64,000 bases of DNA from Chitinophaga sp. Ak27 (GTDB lineage: Bacteria > Bacteroidota > Bacteroidia > Chitinophagales > Chitinophagaceae): contig NZ_JABAOB010000010.1 of NCBI RefSeq assembly GCF_012726295.1, forward strand, positions 1 to 64,000, in the 5' to 3' direction. Below the pieces are notes generated by a model, which searched no databases, was not told the DNA's origin, and saw nothing but the letters and a program-made list of their open reading frames with translations. Every line of letters starts with the position of its first letter. Within the stretch, counting starts at the first letter, position 1. The position numbers and the translations under genes are program-made. Shown piece by piece: positions 51,232 to 62,416 of the stretch.

Positions 51232-52089
51232 TTATCCCAGATACGATTTCAGCGCGCCGCTATAACGGGCTTTTTGCAGCCTTTTGATAGCACGTTCTTT
51301 AATCTGCCTGATTCTTTCTTTTGTCAGATCATATTTCTGACCGATTTGTTCGATTGTTGCGCCGTTTTCACCATCCAGACCAAAGTAAGCATTCACAATT
51401 TCAGCTTCGCGGGGGCTCAGGGATTTCAGGACCCTGCGGATTTCCTCACGGAGTGAATCTCTCATAACGTCGTCGTCAGTAATATCTCCACCTTCCAGCA
51501 GATCGCCCATGGCAACGTCTTCGGCCTCGTGCACAGGTGCATCCAGTGACATGTGGCGGGTGTTGCTTTGGAAGATATTGTTTATTTCTGATTCAGACAT
51601 TTCCAGGATTTCTGCGAGTTCCTCGGTAGAAGGTTCACGCTCGTTTTCCTGCTCAAATGCCATGTAAGCTTTGTTAGCTTTATTATAGGTGCCAATTTTG
51701 TTTTGCGGTAACCTGACAAGACGACCTTGTTCGGCTAACGCCTGCAGGATGGATTGGCGAATCCACCATACTGCATAAGAAATGAATTTGAAACCTTTCG
51801 TTTCATCGAAACGTTGTGCTGCCTTGATCAAGCCAAGATTACCTTCGTTAATAAGGTCACTGAGGCTAAGCCCCTGGTGCTGATACTGTTTTGCAACAGA
51901 TACAACGAAACGTAAGTTTCCTGTAGTCAATCTTTCAAGAGCCTTTTGATCGCCCATTTTAATGCGCTGCGCCAAAACGGTCTCCTCTTCGGGTGTTAAC
52001 AAAGGGATCTTCGAGATTTCCTGCAGGTATTTTTCTACCGCCTGCGAATCACGATTGGTGATCTGGGTGGCAATTTTAAGTTGCCTCAT
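51232..52089 (-). CDS. rpoD: principal sigma factor RpoD/SigA (short Bacteroidota form)
   Basis: 285 aa. It lacks region 1.1 and keeps region 1.2 (DSQAVEKYLQEISKIPLLTP), region 2 (NLRFVVSVAKQYQHQGLSLS, LINEGNLGLIKAAQRFDETK, FKFISYAVWWIRQSILQ), region 3 (NREREPSTEELAEILEM-type) and region 4 (REAEIVNAYFGLDGENGATI, YDLTKERIRQIKERAIKRLQ). This is the form of the primary sigma in Bacteroidota, which recognises TTG-N19-TAnnTTTG, the motif seen in this window. It should direct housekeeping transcription. Confidence 0.95.
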   Translation of the reverse strand: MRQLKIATQITNRDSQAVEKYLQEISKIPLLTPEEETVLAQRIKMGDQKALERLTTGNLRFVVSVAKQYQHQGLSLSDLINEGNLGLIKAAQRFDETKGFKFISYAVWWIRQSILQALAEQGRLVRLPQNKIGTYNKANKAYMAFEQENEREPSTEELAEILEMSESEINNIFQSNTRHMSLDAPVHEAEDVAMGDLLEGGDITDDDVMRDSLREEIRRVLKSLSPREAEIVNAYFGLDGENGATIEQIGQKYDLTKERIRQIKERAIKRLQKARYSGALKSYLG

Positions 52090-52419
52090 ATGAAAAATTG
52101 TATTGGTTTATAAATAAAATAACAGCGAAAGAAAATTTTTGTTCGAATTTTTAAAAATTATTAACTTACAAAGTTTCCCGCGCTTTTATCGTTTTCTTCA
52201 AAAATAAGTCTGCAAAGATCGTGCTAACCAATCACTCTACCAAATCCTTCTTATATTTGTCAGCCTTATAACAAAATACAGTTTTAAAACGGAATTTTAT
52301 AGTGCTTTAGTCCCCGTAAAAGGCTGCTTTATACAAATTTTAACAATTGATAAAGAATCACTATCAAATTAACATCTTAACTAATTTATGGGTTAAGGCG
52401 TTGCAAATTTTTCAATAAA
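52090..52419. other. 330-bp divergent region between rpoD and the threonine aldolase
   Basis: A/T-rich. A plus-strand TATATTTG (52252-52259) is a -7 match about 160 nt before the aldolase start, without a TTG at the normal distance. No clear minus-strand element for rpoD. No gene or repeat supported. Confidence 0.5.
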
Positions 52420-53436
52420 ATGATTGACTTTAGAAGCGACACTTTTACACGTCCCGGCCCTGGCATGTTGCAGGCTATGTTACAGGCAGAAACCGGTGAT
52501 GACGTTTTCGGAGAAGACCCTAGTATCAACAAACTGGAAGCCATGATGGCAGCTTATTTTGGCAAAGCGGCAGCCTTGTACTGCCCTTCCGGCACAATGA
52601 GTAACCAGATTGCTATTAAAGTACATACGTTGCCAGGGGATGAAGTGGTTTGCAGCAATCTTGCGCATGTATATATTTATGAAGGAGGCGGCATTGCCTT
52701 CAACTCAGGCGCCCAGGTACATGCCATTATCGGCGACCGCGGCATGATCCGCGCCCCCCAGGTGGAAGCTGCGATTAACCCGGACGACGTACATAAAGCC
52801 CGCACCAGCCTGGTATGCCTGGAAAATACCTCCAATCGAGGCGGCGGATGTTGCTACGATTGGGAAGAAATGGAAAAAATCAAAGCCGTTTGCCAGGAGC
52901 ATGGCCTGGCCCTCCACCTCGATGGAGCCCGCCTATTTAACGCATTGGTAGCCACGGGGCAGAATCCGGTGCAATACGGGCAATTATTTGACAGCATCTC
53001 CGTATGCCTCAACAAAGGCATGGGCTGCCCGATGGGCTCTGTATTACTTGGTAGTGAAGCATTTATAAAATCTGCCCGCCGTATCCGCAAAAAGTTCGGC
53101 GGCGGCCTGCGGCAGGCCGGCTACATGGCTGCCACCGGCATCTACGCCATGGAAAACAATATTGCCCGGCTGGCCGACGATCACCTGCACGCCAAACAAA
53201 TAGCCCAGGCCCTGCTGGAAAAATCCTTTGTGGGTCATATGCTGCCGGTAGAAACCAATATCCTCATCTTTGAAGTTACTGGCGACTGGACGCCGCAATA
53301 CTTTGCCGACTACCTTAAAAACGAAGATATCCTAGTGATGCCCATCTCTCCTACACAGGTCAGAATAGTCACCCATCTCGATATCACACCGGAAATGGTA
53401 GCGCGCACCTGCGAAATAATCGCAGAAATGGCGTAG
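52420..53436 (+). CDS. ltaE: low-specificity L-threonine aldolase
   Basis: 338 aa, PLP fold type I. Opening MIDFRSDTFTRPGPGMLQAM and AETGDDVFGEDPSINKLEA are typical; the catalytic Lys is in SVCLNKGMGCPMGSVL. The residue after NKGMG and the RQAGYMAATGIYAME helix match the family. It cleaves threonine/allo-threonine to glycine and acetaldehyde. It lies 71 nt upstream of valS, which has its own promoter element. Confidence 0.95.
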   Translation: MIDFRSDTFTRPGPGMLQAMLQAETGDDVFGEDPSINKLEAMMAAYFGKAAALYCPSGTMSNQIAIKVHTLPGDEVVCSNLAHVYIYEGGGIAFNSGAQVHAIIGDRGMIRAPQVEAAINPDDVHKARTSLVCLENTSNRGGGCCYDWEEMEKIKAVCQEHGLALHLDGARLFNALVATGQNPVQYGQLFDSISVCLNKGMGCPMGSVLLGSEAFIKSARRIRKKFGGGLRQAGYMAATGIYAMENNIARLADDHLHAKQIAQALLEKSFVGHMLPVETNILIFEVTGDWTPQYFADYLKNEDILVMPISPTQVRIVTHLDITPEMVARTCEIIAEMA

Positions 53437-53487
53437 TACCGGGGGAGATCCTCGTTCTTTTAATTTTCATCTCTCCCTAATCTCCGT

Positions 53488-53495
53488 TATTTTTG
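53488..53495 (+). promoter_or_regulatory. candidate -7 element of valS
   Basis: TATTTTTG, a TAnnTTTG match 12 nt before the ATG at 53508. It overlaps a nominal TTG start at 53493, so that start is rejected. Confidence 0.5.
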
Positions 53496-53507
53496 CAACC
53501 TTATATT

Positions 53508-56168
<2,661 letters not shown>

Positions 56169-56176
56169 TTTTTATT

Positions 56177-56211
56177 ATCGCCCGGTCGTTACTATACCGG
56201 GCGATTTTTTT
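56177..56211 (+). terminator. intrinsic terminator of valS
   Basis: 10-bp stem (56177-56186 with 56196-56205), 9-nt loop, T-run. Confidence 0.9.
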
Positions 56212-56227
56212 ATATCCCGGTACTATC

Positions 56228-56707
56228 ATGCAAAAACACCTGTTACTTAGTTGCTTACTCACCGCTGTTGCCATGCCGGTATTTGCGCAAACTCATAAAA
56301 AAGTTCCTGCCGCTACCACTACCGCTGTCAGCAACAAAAGACCCATGAAACTGCGTAGCAGTTGGGGTATCTACCTGAGCGATACCCTGCCTAAAACGGA
56401 AGTAACCAAACTACTCGATTCTGCATTGGTAGTAAGAGATGAAAAAAATAACAAGTACCCGGTCATTTCCTTTGCTTTTACCTACGAAAAGCATGAGCCT
56501 TATCTGAATGATACTACCGGCCAACCGGCCATTTATAAAGATTTTACGGGAGATAATTTTAAATCACCATCCCTCACTCCGCTCTGGAGCAAAGGCCTGA
56601 AGGAATCTTTACAATCAGGCGATGTCTTATACTTCGATGAAATCATCATCAAATATGCGGAAGAAAAATACTACAAAGCGCCTTCCATCCGCATCAACGT
56701 TAAATAA
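56228..56707 (+). CDS. secreted protein of unknown function
   Basis: 159 aa. Signal peptide (LLLSCLLTAVAMPVFAQ). The mature part has beta-rich segments (PVISFAFTYEKHEPYLNDTT, SGDVLYFDEIIIKYAEE, APSIRINVK) that faintly recall the C-terminal domain of GldM, a gliding/type IX secretion protein; this is only a resemblance. It converges with the following large gene, with one base between the two stop codons. Confidence 0.6.
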   Translation: MQKHLLLSCLLTAVAMPVFAQTHKKVPAATTTAVSNKRPMKLRSSWGIYLSDTLPKTEVTKLLDSALVVRDEKNNKYPVISFAFTYEKHEPYLNDTTGQPAIYKDFTGDNFKSPSLTPLWSKGLKESLQSGDVLYFDEIIIKYAEEKYYKAPSIRINVK

Positions 56708-56708
56708 C

Positions 56709-59507
56709 TCAATAGTTAAATAATTGCTGGATCGGGATAATAAAATCCACGCGGTTCTGCGCATTGTCTACCGGGTCTTTATCGAACAGGTGGCTGAAGC
56801 GTACCCCGAATGTGAATGGCAGTGCATTGCCTAAACGTGTATCGAGAAACAATTCCGTACCTGCAGAGGTAAAGCGGGTATTGACATTCTGCTGGTAAAA
56901 ATTAGCTACGCTATAATCATAAAACAAGTTGGCCCGGACACGGCTAAAGTAAAGTAACTGTGCAAAGCCCCAATCAGGATATGCCAGCGGCAGGTGATAA
57001 TTTGCACCTAGCTTATAAATACGGGTATATAAAGGCGTATTATATCCCCTTGCATATACGAAATTGTCGGTGAAGGTGTAGTTGAACGACTTGTCCCTTT
57101 GCTGGAACGCTCCCTGTAATACCAGGTTATGGTTATGCCAGAGTCCCGGCAGGTACTGATCTAGCCGCCCATACAGTTGTTCTGCAAATAAGCCGGTCAC
57201 AGAATGGTTGTACTGCAGGGCCAGGTATTGGCCAAAATGAGTAAAGATATTCTGGGCGCCCTTAATACGTTGATTACTGAAGGTAATTGAATTGGAGAGG
57301 AACTGTAAATCATTTCCCTTGTATTTGCTGTCCAGGTAACGGTGACGGATATTATAGTTACTGCCAAAAGACAAGCTGCGGCTATACATACCGGCGGATA
57401 AATTGAGTGGTATGCTGAAACCCATGTAGGCGGTGGCCTCATTCCAGTATACTCTCTGCCGGTTCTGATCAAGTCCGTTACGATTAATGGTATAGTCGGC
57501 GCCCAGGTACAGCACCGGGAACCAACCGGCAAAGGTAAATCCAGCGCCGATATTGGAGCTTTCTTCATTCCGGTTGTAGGTATATCCAATCGTGGTATTC
57601 GTGGTGCTTAATATATTTTCGCCGATAAGGGAGATACCATAATCCGGGTCATTGAAAGAGGGTACCCAGCTGTGGAAGTTAAACGGATGGGTAAACTGTG
57701 CATATTTCTTTACCGGCAGCGAATCCCGTGGCACGATCTCCAGGATGTTGCCACCTTCTTTGAACTCAGGATGCAGCCACACGCTTCGGCTTTCACCGGA
57801 TACCTGTTTCCAGTTGTTTTCGTTCAGTGCAGCGTGGTATAATTTATATCCTTTAATGGTAAACTCACTGAAAACGAGGCTATCCCTGTTATGGTCAATA
57901 GCCAGGTGCATGGCGCTATTTCCCCGGTCGGTTACTTCATATATCTTCCGGTCTGATAACGTGATGGCATATACGTTATTCACATCTTTATATCCTGCCG
58001 TAAAATAAACGGTATCGGCTTTCACTACCGGGATACCCAGGGCGGTGTAGCTGAAAGGTGTCAGTACAGAACTTTCCCCGGTGGAAAGCGATTGCTGTAC
58101 CAGCGCCATCTCCCCCTTGCTGTTACGTACTGCGCTGATCACCGCCTGGTCGCCAGCGGCGAAGCGCGGATAGGTATAATACCAGTTTTGCGGATTGGGC
58201 AGTTGCTTTTCTACTTTACCGGTTTGGGCATTAATCAGTTGTAAGCTGTATTGCATATTGGGCGAGGTAGCCGCTGCTATCACCAGCTGCCCGTTTTCGC
58301 TGATATCCGGAGAGAAGAACTTTCCCCTGCCGGAGATAGTTTTCGTTTGACCACTGACGTTATCCCAGATACGGATAACGGAGAAGTCTTTCCATCCCCA
58401 GCGGGCATCGAAGCGGGCGGCGGCCCATACAATGCGGCCATTGCGGTAGCTGAAAAAATCATCGTACCCGATGCCTGGCCTTACCAACAGGCGCTCCTGG
58501 CCAGCCGCATTTATCCGGTAAAATCCCGGTACTTTATTACGGGCATCTTTAAGTACTATCCATTCGTTGTTGCCGGCGGCATATACATATTTATAGTTCG
58601 TCACTGGTTTTGCCACGGGTAATATGCCGTTAGCCGCCGTGGTATCGGGGCGGGTGGCATAGTTATTCCACAGGGGCTGGTATTCTTTGAGCATGGCCCG
58701 GTAAAAGCCGGTAATATTATAGCCGGTACGTTTCTTCAGGCTATGTGACAGGGGGTAAAAAAGTCCCCGGAAGCGCACAGCGTCTGTAGTAGTTTCTTTC
58801 CAAAAAGTGGTGCCATAATGTTCGCGGCCATAGCTGGTCATCAGGTATCCCAATGGATAATGGTCCGGTACAAAATCGCGGTACGAGCCATTACGGATTT
58901 TCATATAGGCGTAATGTTTACCTGCCAGCGACAGTCCGCGGAAGCCATCGAAGAAGCCCGGGAGCCTTCCCCTGCCCTGTGGGGTGAGTGCAGTTTCCAC
59001 CACTACGGCATCGCCTTCCCAGAACCAGTTGGGTACGGCAATGTTGGTAATAGCGGCTTGTCCCAGCTGGCCACCGAGAATAGAAAACACCTTAGATATG
59101 CCTTGGCGGAAATTCATGTTCTGTAGTACATGGCGGTACTCGTGTACCGACAGTTGTTCTTCCCAGTTCAGGGAGCCCAGGTCGAGGGAAGAAGGAGATG
59201 GCGTCAGGTAAAACTCAGATCGGAAGGGTCCGAGTTGGACATACCCATTGGATTGCATGGTTTGGTTCTGTAAAACGATGTTTACTTTCCTTTCCAGCGG
59301 CCCGATAGAGTTACGTGTATAGCGGTTGAGGTAATGTACGATATTGGCTACGCGCTCGCCCTGGGCAGTCATGCCTTTGGGGAAGATCACCCTGACGGTA
59401 TCGTTGTTGATCTGTTGCCATTTAAGCGAAGGCGGATTTCCTCCGAATTGTTGTGCTGATAGAGAAAAGGAGAGGAAAATCAGCGTAATGGCAAGGATAG
59501 CACGCAT
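56709..59507 (-). CDS. peptidase-MA-like / beta-propeller / outer-membrane barrel fusion protein
   Basis: 932 aa. Signal peptide (MRAILAITLIFLSFSLSAQ). Residues about 30-290 look like a zinc gluzincin of the peptidase MA type: HEYRH (His122, Glu123, His126), followed 38 residues on by NWFWEGDAVVVET (Glu164), the usual third-ligand motif. Residues about 300-600 are TolB/WD40-like propeller strands (YTYPRFAAGDQAVISAVRNS-type). The last 300 residues look like a transmembrane barrel of the BamA/surface-antigen kind, ending in aromatic Tyr (IPIQQLFNY). A surface-anchored peptidase is suggested by the layout; activity is inference. Confidence 0.72.
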   Translation of the reverse strand: MRAILAITLIFLSFSLSAQQFGGNPPSLKWQQINNDTVRVIFPKGMTAQGERVANIVHYLNRYTRNSIGPLERKVNIVLQNQTMQSNGYVQLGPFRSEFYLTPSPSSLDLGSLNWEEQLSVHEYRHVLQNMNFRQGISKVFSILGGQLGQAAITNIAVPNWFWEGDAVVVETALTPQGRGRLPGFFDGFRGLSLAGKHYAYMKIRNGSYRDFVPDHYPLGYLMTSYGREHYGTTFWKETTTDAVRFRGLFYPLSHSLKKRTGYNITGFYRAMLKEYQPLWNNYATRPDTTAANGILPVAKPVTNYKYVYAAGNNEWIVLKDARNKVPGFYRINAAGQERLLVRPGIGYDDFFSYRNGRIVWAAARFDARWGWKDFSVIRIWDNVSGQTKTISGRGKFFSPDISENGQLVIAAATSPNMQYSLQLINAQTGKVEKQLPNPQNWYYTYPRFAAGDQAVISAVRNSKGEMALVQQSLSTGESSVLTPFSYTALGIPVVKADTVYFTAGYKDVNNVYAITLSDRKIYEVTDRGNSAMHLAIDHNRDSLVFSEFTIKGYKLYHAALNENNWKQVSGESRSVWLHPEFKEGGNILEIVPRDSLPVKKYAQFTHPFNFHSWVPSFNDPDYGISLIGENILSTTNTTIGYTYNRNEESSNIGAGFTFAGWFPVLYLGADYTINRNGLDQNRQRVYWNEATAYMGFSIPLNLSAGMYSRSLSFGSNYNIRHRYLDSKYKGNDLQFLSNSITFSNQRIKGAQNIFTHFGQYLALQYNHSVTGLFAEQLYGRLDQYLPGLWHNHNLVLQGAFQQRDKSFNYTFTDNFVYARGYNTPLYTRIYKLGANYHLPLAYPDWGFAQLLYFSRVRANLFYDYSVANFYQQNVNTRFTSAGTELFLDTRLGNALPFTFGVRFSHLFDKDPVDNAQNRVDFIIPIQQLFNY

Positions 59508-59521
59508 AAAAAGTGATAAAT

Positions 59522-59641
59522 TAAATTACGAATAACGGATCTAAACAGTTGTAATAATGTATAAACGAAAATATAGTTCTTTCCTTATATAACCACAAGC
59601 ATTCGTTTATATCTCTGCTTATATCTGCCATTCGTAATTTA
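59522..59641. repeat. nested inverted repeats in intergenic region
   Basis: A 12-bp inverted repeat (59522-59533 with 59630-59641, TAAATTACGAAT) encloses a 9-bp one (ATAAACGAA, near 59562-59570, with TTCGTTTAT near 59602-59610). They lie between the serine dehydratase stop and the start of the large peptidase-like gene on the minus strand. Confidence 0.5.
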
Positions 59642-59661
59642 TCATCGTTGGTTGTACTGGG

Positions 59662-61089
59662 TTAGCACTCTGGTAAACTGATAGGAATATTAACAGCCAG
59701 GCCTCCATCGGAGGTTTCCTTGTATTTGGAGTTCATATCCTGTGCGGTTTCCCACATTGTTTTTACTACGGCATCGAGGGATACCTTTGCCAGTTCGGGA
59801 TTGCTTTGGAGGGCCAGCTGGGAAGCGGTGATCGCTTTAATAGCGCCCATGGTGTTTCTCTCGATGCAGGGCACCTGCACTAATCCACCGATTGGGTCAC
59901 AGGTAAGTCCGAGATGGTGTTCCATGGCTATTTCTGCGGCCATCAACACCTGGCGTTGGGAGCCTCCCATGCATTCAGTGAGGGCGGCGGCGGCCATGGC
60001 AGATGAAACGCCGATTTCCGCCTGGCATCCGCCCATGGCGGCCGAAATAGTAGAGCGTTTTTTAAAGATGCTGCCTATTTCAGAGGCGGTAAGCAGGAAT
60101 TGCTGGATTTTCTCTTCGTGGAAACCGTCGCAGAAAGCGATGAAATATTGGAGTACTGCTGGAATTACGCCTGCAGCGCCGTTGGTGGGAGCCGTTACAA
60201 CCCGGCCAAAAGAGGCATTTTCTTCATTTACGGCCAGCGCAAAGCAGCTTACCCAGTCGAGCGTATAGCTGAAATGCTCTCCACCTGCGCGGATGGCGGT
60301 GATCCAGGAGCTATAGTCGCTGTAGGTACGTCCCTGTAACAGTTTTTTATTGAGCAAAGCAGCGCGGCGGGCTACTTTGAGGCCACCTGGTAAGTCGCCT
60401 CCAGTATGACATCCGCGGAAAGTACATTCCTGCATGACGCGCCAGATCTTGAGCAACCCCTCGCGGGTAGCTGCTTCTGAGCGCCAGGCCTGTTCATTTT
60501 CCATGACCAGTTCGGAAATGCTGTAACCTGTTTTGATACACCATTGCAGTAATTGGCGGGCCGTATCAATTGGAAATGGTAGGTCTACCTGTTCGGCGCT
60601 GCTGCCGGATTCGCCTTCCTGTACCACGAAGCCACCACCAATGGAGTACCAGGTAGAAGCAATTTGTTCCCCGTCCCGGAAAGTAACCAGGAAGGTCATG
60701 GCATTTGGGTGGAAGGGTAATGATTCTTCAAAAAGGAAGTCGATATCTTCTACAGGATCAAAGTCTATTTCATATTTACCGCCCAGCAACATTTTGCGGT
60801 GGCGGCGGATATCGTCCATTTTAGGGTTGATCTGGTTAACATCAAACGTTACGGGGTCATCTCCGGAGAGCCCCAGTTGTACGGCGATGTCGGTACCATG
60901 TCCATGGCCAGTTTTAGCGAGCGAGCCATATAATAATACCTGTACTTTACTGACAGTTGGTAATTTATGATCTTTTTCCAGTTCTGCCAGGAAGCGAAGC
61001 GCTGCTCTCCAGGGGCCCAGGGTATGTGAACTTGATGGGCCAACACCTATCTTAAAAATATCGAATACGGAAATACATTCGTGTGCCAC
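59662..61089 (-). CDS. sdaA: L-serine ammonia-lyase (iron-sulfur type, single chain)
   Basis: 475 aa, both subunit-type regions in one chain. N-terminal beta domain: FKIGVGPSSSHTLGPWRAAL, GSLAKTGHGHGTDIAVQLGL. C-terminal alpha domain with [4Fe-4S] cysteines in MGGCQAEIGVSSAMAAAALT, TECMGGSQRQVLMAAEIAME, HHLGLTCDPIGGLVQVPCIE. It deaminates serine to pyruvate and ammonia. Monocistronic, with the copy 4 inverted repeat upstream. Confidence 0.96.
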   Translation of the reverse strand: MAHECISVFDIFKIGVGPSSSHTLGPWRAALRFLAELEKDHKLPTVSKVQVLLYGSLAKTGHGHGTDIAVQLGLSGDDPVTFDVNQINPKMDDIRRHRKMLLGGKYEIDFDPVEDIDFLFEESLPFHPNAMTFLVTFRDGEQIASTWYSIGGGFVVQEGESGSSAEQVDLPFPIDTARQLLQWCIKTGYSISELVMENEQAWRSEAATREGLLKIWRVMQECTFRGCHTGGDLPGGLKVARRAALLNKKLLQGRTYSDYSSWITAIRAGGEHFSYTLDWVSCFALAVNEENASFGRVVTAPTNGAAGVIPAVLQYFIAFCDGFHEEKIQQFLLTASEIGSIFKKRSTISAAMGGCQAEIGVSSAMAAAALTECMGGSQRQVLMAAEIAMEHHLGLTCDPIGGLVQVPCIERNTMGAIKAITASQLALQSNPELAKVSLDAVVKTMWETAQDMNSKYKETSDGGLAVNIPISLPEC

Positions 61090-61124
61090 TAGTTAATTGA
61101 TTTATCTGTAAAATTAACGGAAAA

Positions 61125-61256
61125 AGAAGCAGAAAGCTTAAGGCAGAAAGCAAAAAGCTATTATGGAGAATGATTAAAGCGAATTTAAATACTCGCTAAG
61201 TTCTTCTCTATAATAGCTTTTTGCTTTTTGCTTTCTGCCTTAAGCTTTCTGCTTCT
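61125..61256. repeat. heptamer-built long inverted repeat, copy 4
   Basis: Left arm 61125-61164: AGAAGC, AGAAAGC, TTAAGGC, AGAAAGC, AAAAAGC, TATTAT. The right arm 61210-61256 is its reverse complement with one extra heptamer (AAAAAGC repeated), so the arms differ by exactly one unit. The 45-nt centre can extend the stem (GAGAA/TTCTC, AGCGA/TCGCT). It ends 4 nt before the stop of the FKBP gene (minus strand, i.e. at its 3' end) and lies upstream of sdaA. Confidence 0.92.
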
Positions 61257-61259
61257 TCC

Positions 61260-61736
61260 TTATCTGTTTGTAAAATCTTTCAGCTTAATGTTGAAGATCA
61301 ATACTGTGTTAGGCTGAATAGCCCCTTTGCCGCTTGGCCCGTAAGCATACCCGGAAGGCAGGAAGAGGTTTACTTCCCCGCCCTTTCCTACTTTAGGTAC
61401 ACCGACGGTCCAGCCCTGGATCACCTCATTTAAACCGAACTTGACGTTCTGATTGCTTTCGAAAGTAGTTTTATTGAGCAGGGTACCTACATAGTCTACT
61501 GTTACATAAGCCGCTGCATTGGGCTTGTCGGCTGTGCCCGGGGTGATTACCTGGTAAAAAATACCACCTGGTTCATGTTGGACATTGGGAATATTATTCG
61601 CAGCAATATAGGCAACGATTTTGGCAGAATCGATGTTATACTGTACTCCCCAGTCGTAAGGTGGCGTATTATCTTTTTTTGAACAGGCTACCAGCGCAAG
61701 CAGGAACAATCCTCCCAACAGAAAAACTTTCTTCAT
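61260..61736 (-). CDS. FKBP-type peptidyl-prolyl isomerase lipoprotein (first of two)
   Basis: 158 aa from ATG 61736. Signal peptide and lipobox LLALVAC. FKBP fold: YVTVDYVGTLLNKTTFESNQ, FGLNEVIQGWTVGVPKVGKG and the typical VNLFLPSGYAYGPSGKGAIQ and PNTVLIFNIKLKDF stretches. It should catalyse prolyl isomerisation in the periplasm. It lies 65 nt downstream of the second FKBP gene, and the pair is probably a tandem duplication. Confidence 0.93.
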   Translation of the reverse strand: MKKVFLLGGLFLLALVACSKKDNTPPYDWGVQYNIDSAKIVAYIAANNIPNVQHEPGGIFYQVITPGTADKPNAAAYVTVDYVGTLLNKTTFESNQNVKFGLNEVIQGWTVGVPKVGKGGEVNLFLPSGYAYGPSGKGAIQPNTVLIFNIKLKDFTNR

Positions 61737-61801
61737 ACAATTTCGGTTTCGATTATAAATAAATAAAGGTGACAAAATAACAAGTTTGCAATAAATGCTT
61801 T

Positions 61802-62287
61802 TTATCTGATACTTACTAATTCCAGGTCTGAAATCAATACCGCATTGGGGGGAATAATACCAGGGATGCCGATGGAGCCATAGGCCAGGGCGGGTGGGAT
61901 ATATAACCTGATTTTACCGCCAAGGGAAATTTTCTGAAGCCCTATCTGCCATCCGGGAATATGGTTTTTCAGTTCCCGGTGATCGAAGTCGGTCGGACCA
62001 AAAGAGGAACCTACTGTTTCGCCGGTAAGTAGCTGGTTGGTATAGATGACAGTAGCTATGGAGGTGGCCTTCACAAAGTGAACACTGTCCCCGGGTTGAA
62101 GAATCTGGTAGTACAGTCCGGATACATCCCGCTGGGCGGTGAGGTTATGTGAACTTAGATAATCCTGTATAACACTTTCGGCCCGGACGTCTGCCTGGGG
62201 CATTTGCGACATATTATCTTTTTTCAGGCAGCTTCCCATTGTTAGGAGGAGGCATGCACCTATCATAAGTTTTACAGCTGTATTCAT
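61802..62287 (-). CDS. FKBP-type peptidyl-prolyl isomerase lipoprotein (second of two)
   Basis: 161 aa. Signal peptide with lipobox LLLTMGSC. FKBP motifs: ATVIYTNQLLTGETVGSSFG, HIPGWQIGLQKISLGGKIRL, YIPPALAYGSIGIPG and IPPNAVLISDLELVSI. It is diverged from its downstream neighbour (different linker and strand order in the N-terminal half), so the duplication is not recent. Upstream of it lies groEL on the same strand. Confidence 0.92.
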   Translation of the reverse strand: MNTAVKLMIGACLLLTMGSCLKKDNMSQMPQADVRAESVIQDYLSSHNLTAQRDVSGLYYQILQPGDSVHFVKATSIATVIYTNQLLTGETVGSSFGPTDFDHRELKNHIPGWQIGLQKISLGGKIRLYIPPALAYGSIGIPGIIPPNAVLISDLELVSIR

Positions 62288-62360
62288 CCGCTTCTATTTA
62301 CTATCCAGTGTATTAAACGGCGATTTGTCGGAAAATGTTACAATCGCTGTGGCGGGAATA

Positions 62361-62398
62361 AAAAAACTCCTGCCAGGGCAAACCTGCAGGAGTTTTTT
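62361..62398 (-). terminator. intrinsic terminator of groEL
   Basis: 13-bp stem (62361-62373 with 62386-62398), T-rich on the minus strand, 20 nt past the groEL stop. Confidence 0.92.
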
Positions 62399-62416
62399 GT
62401 ATAGTAATAATACAGA

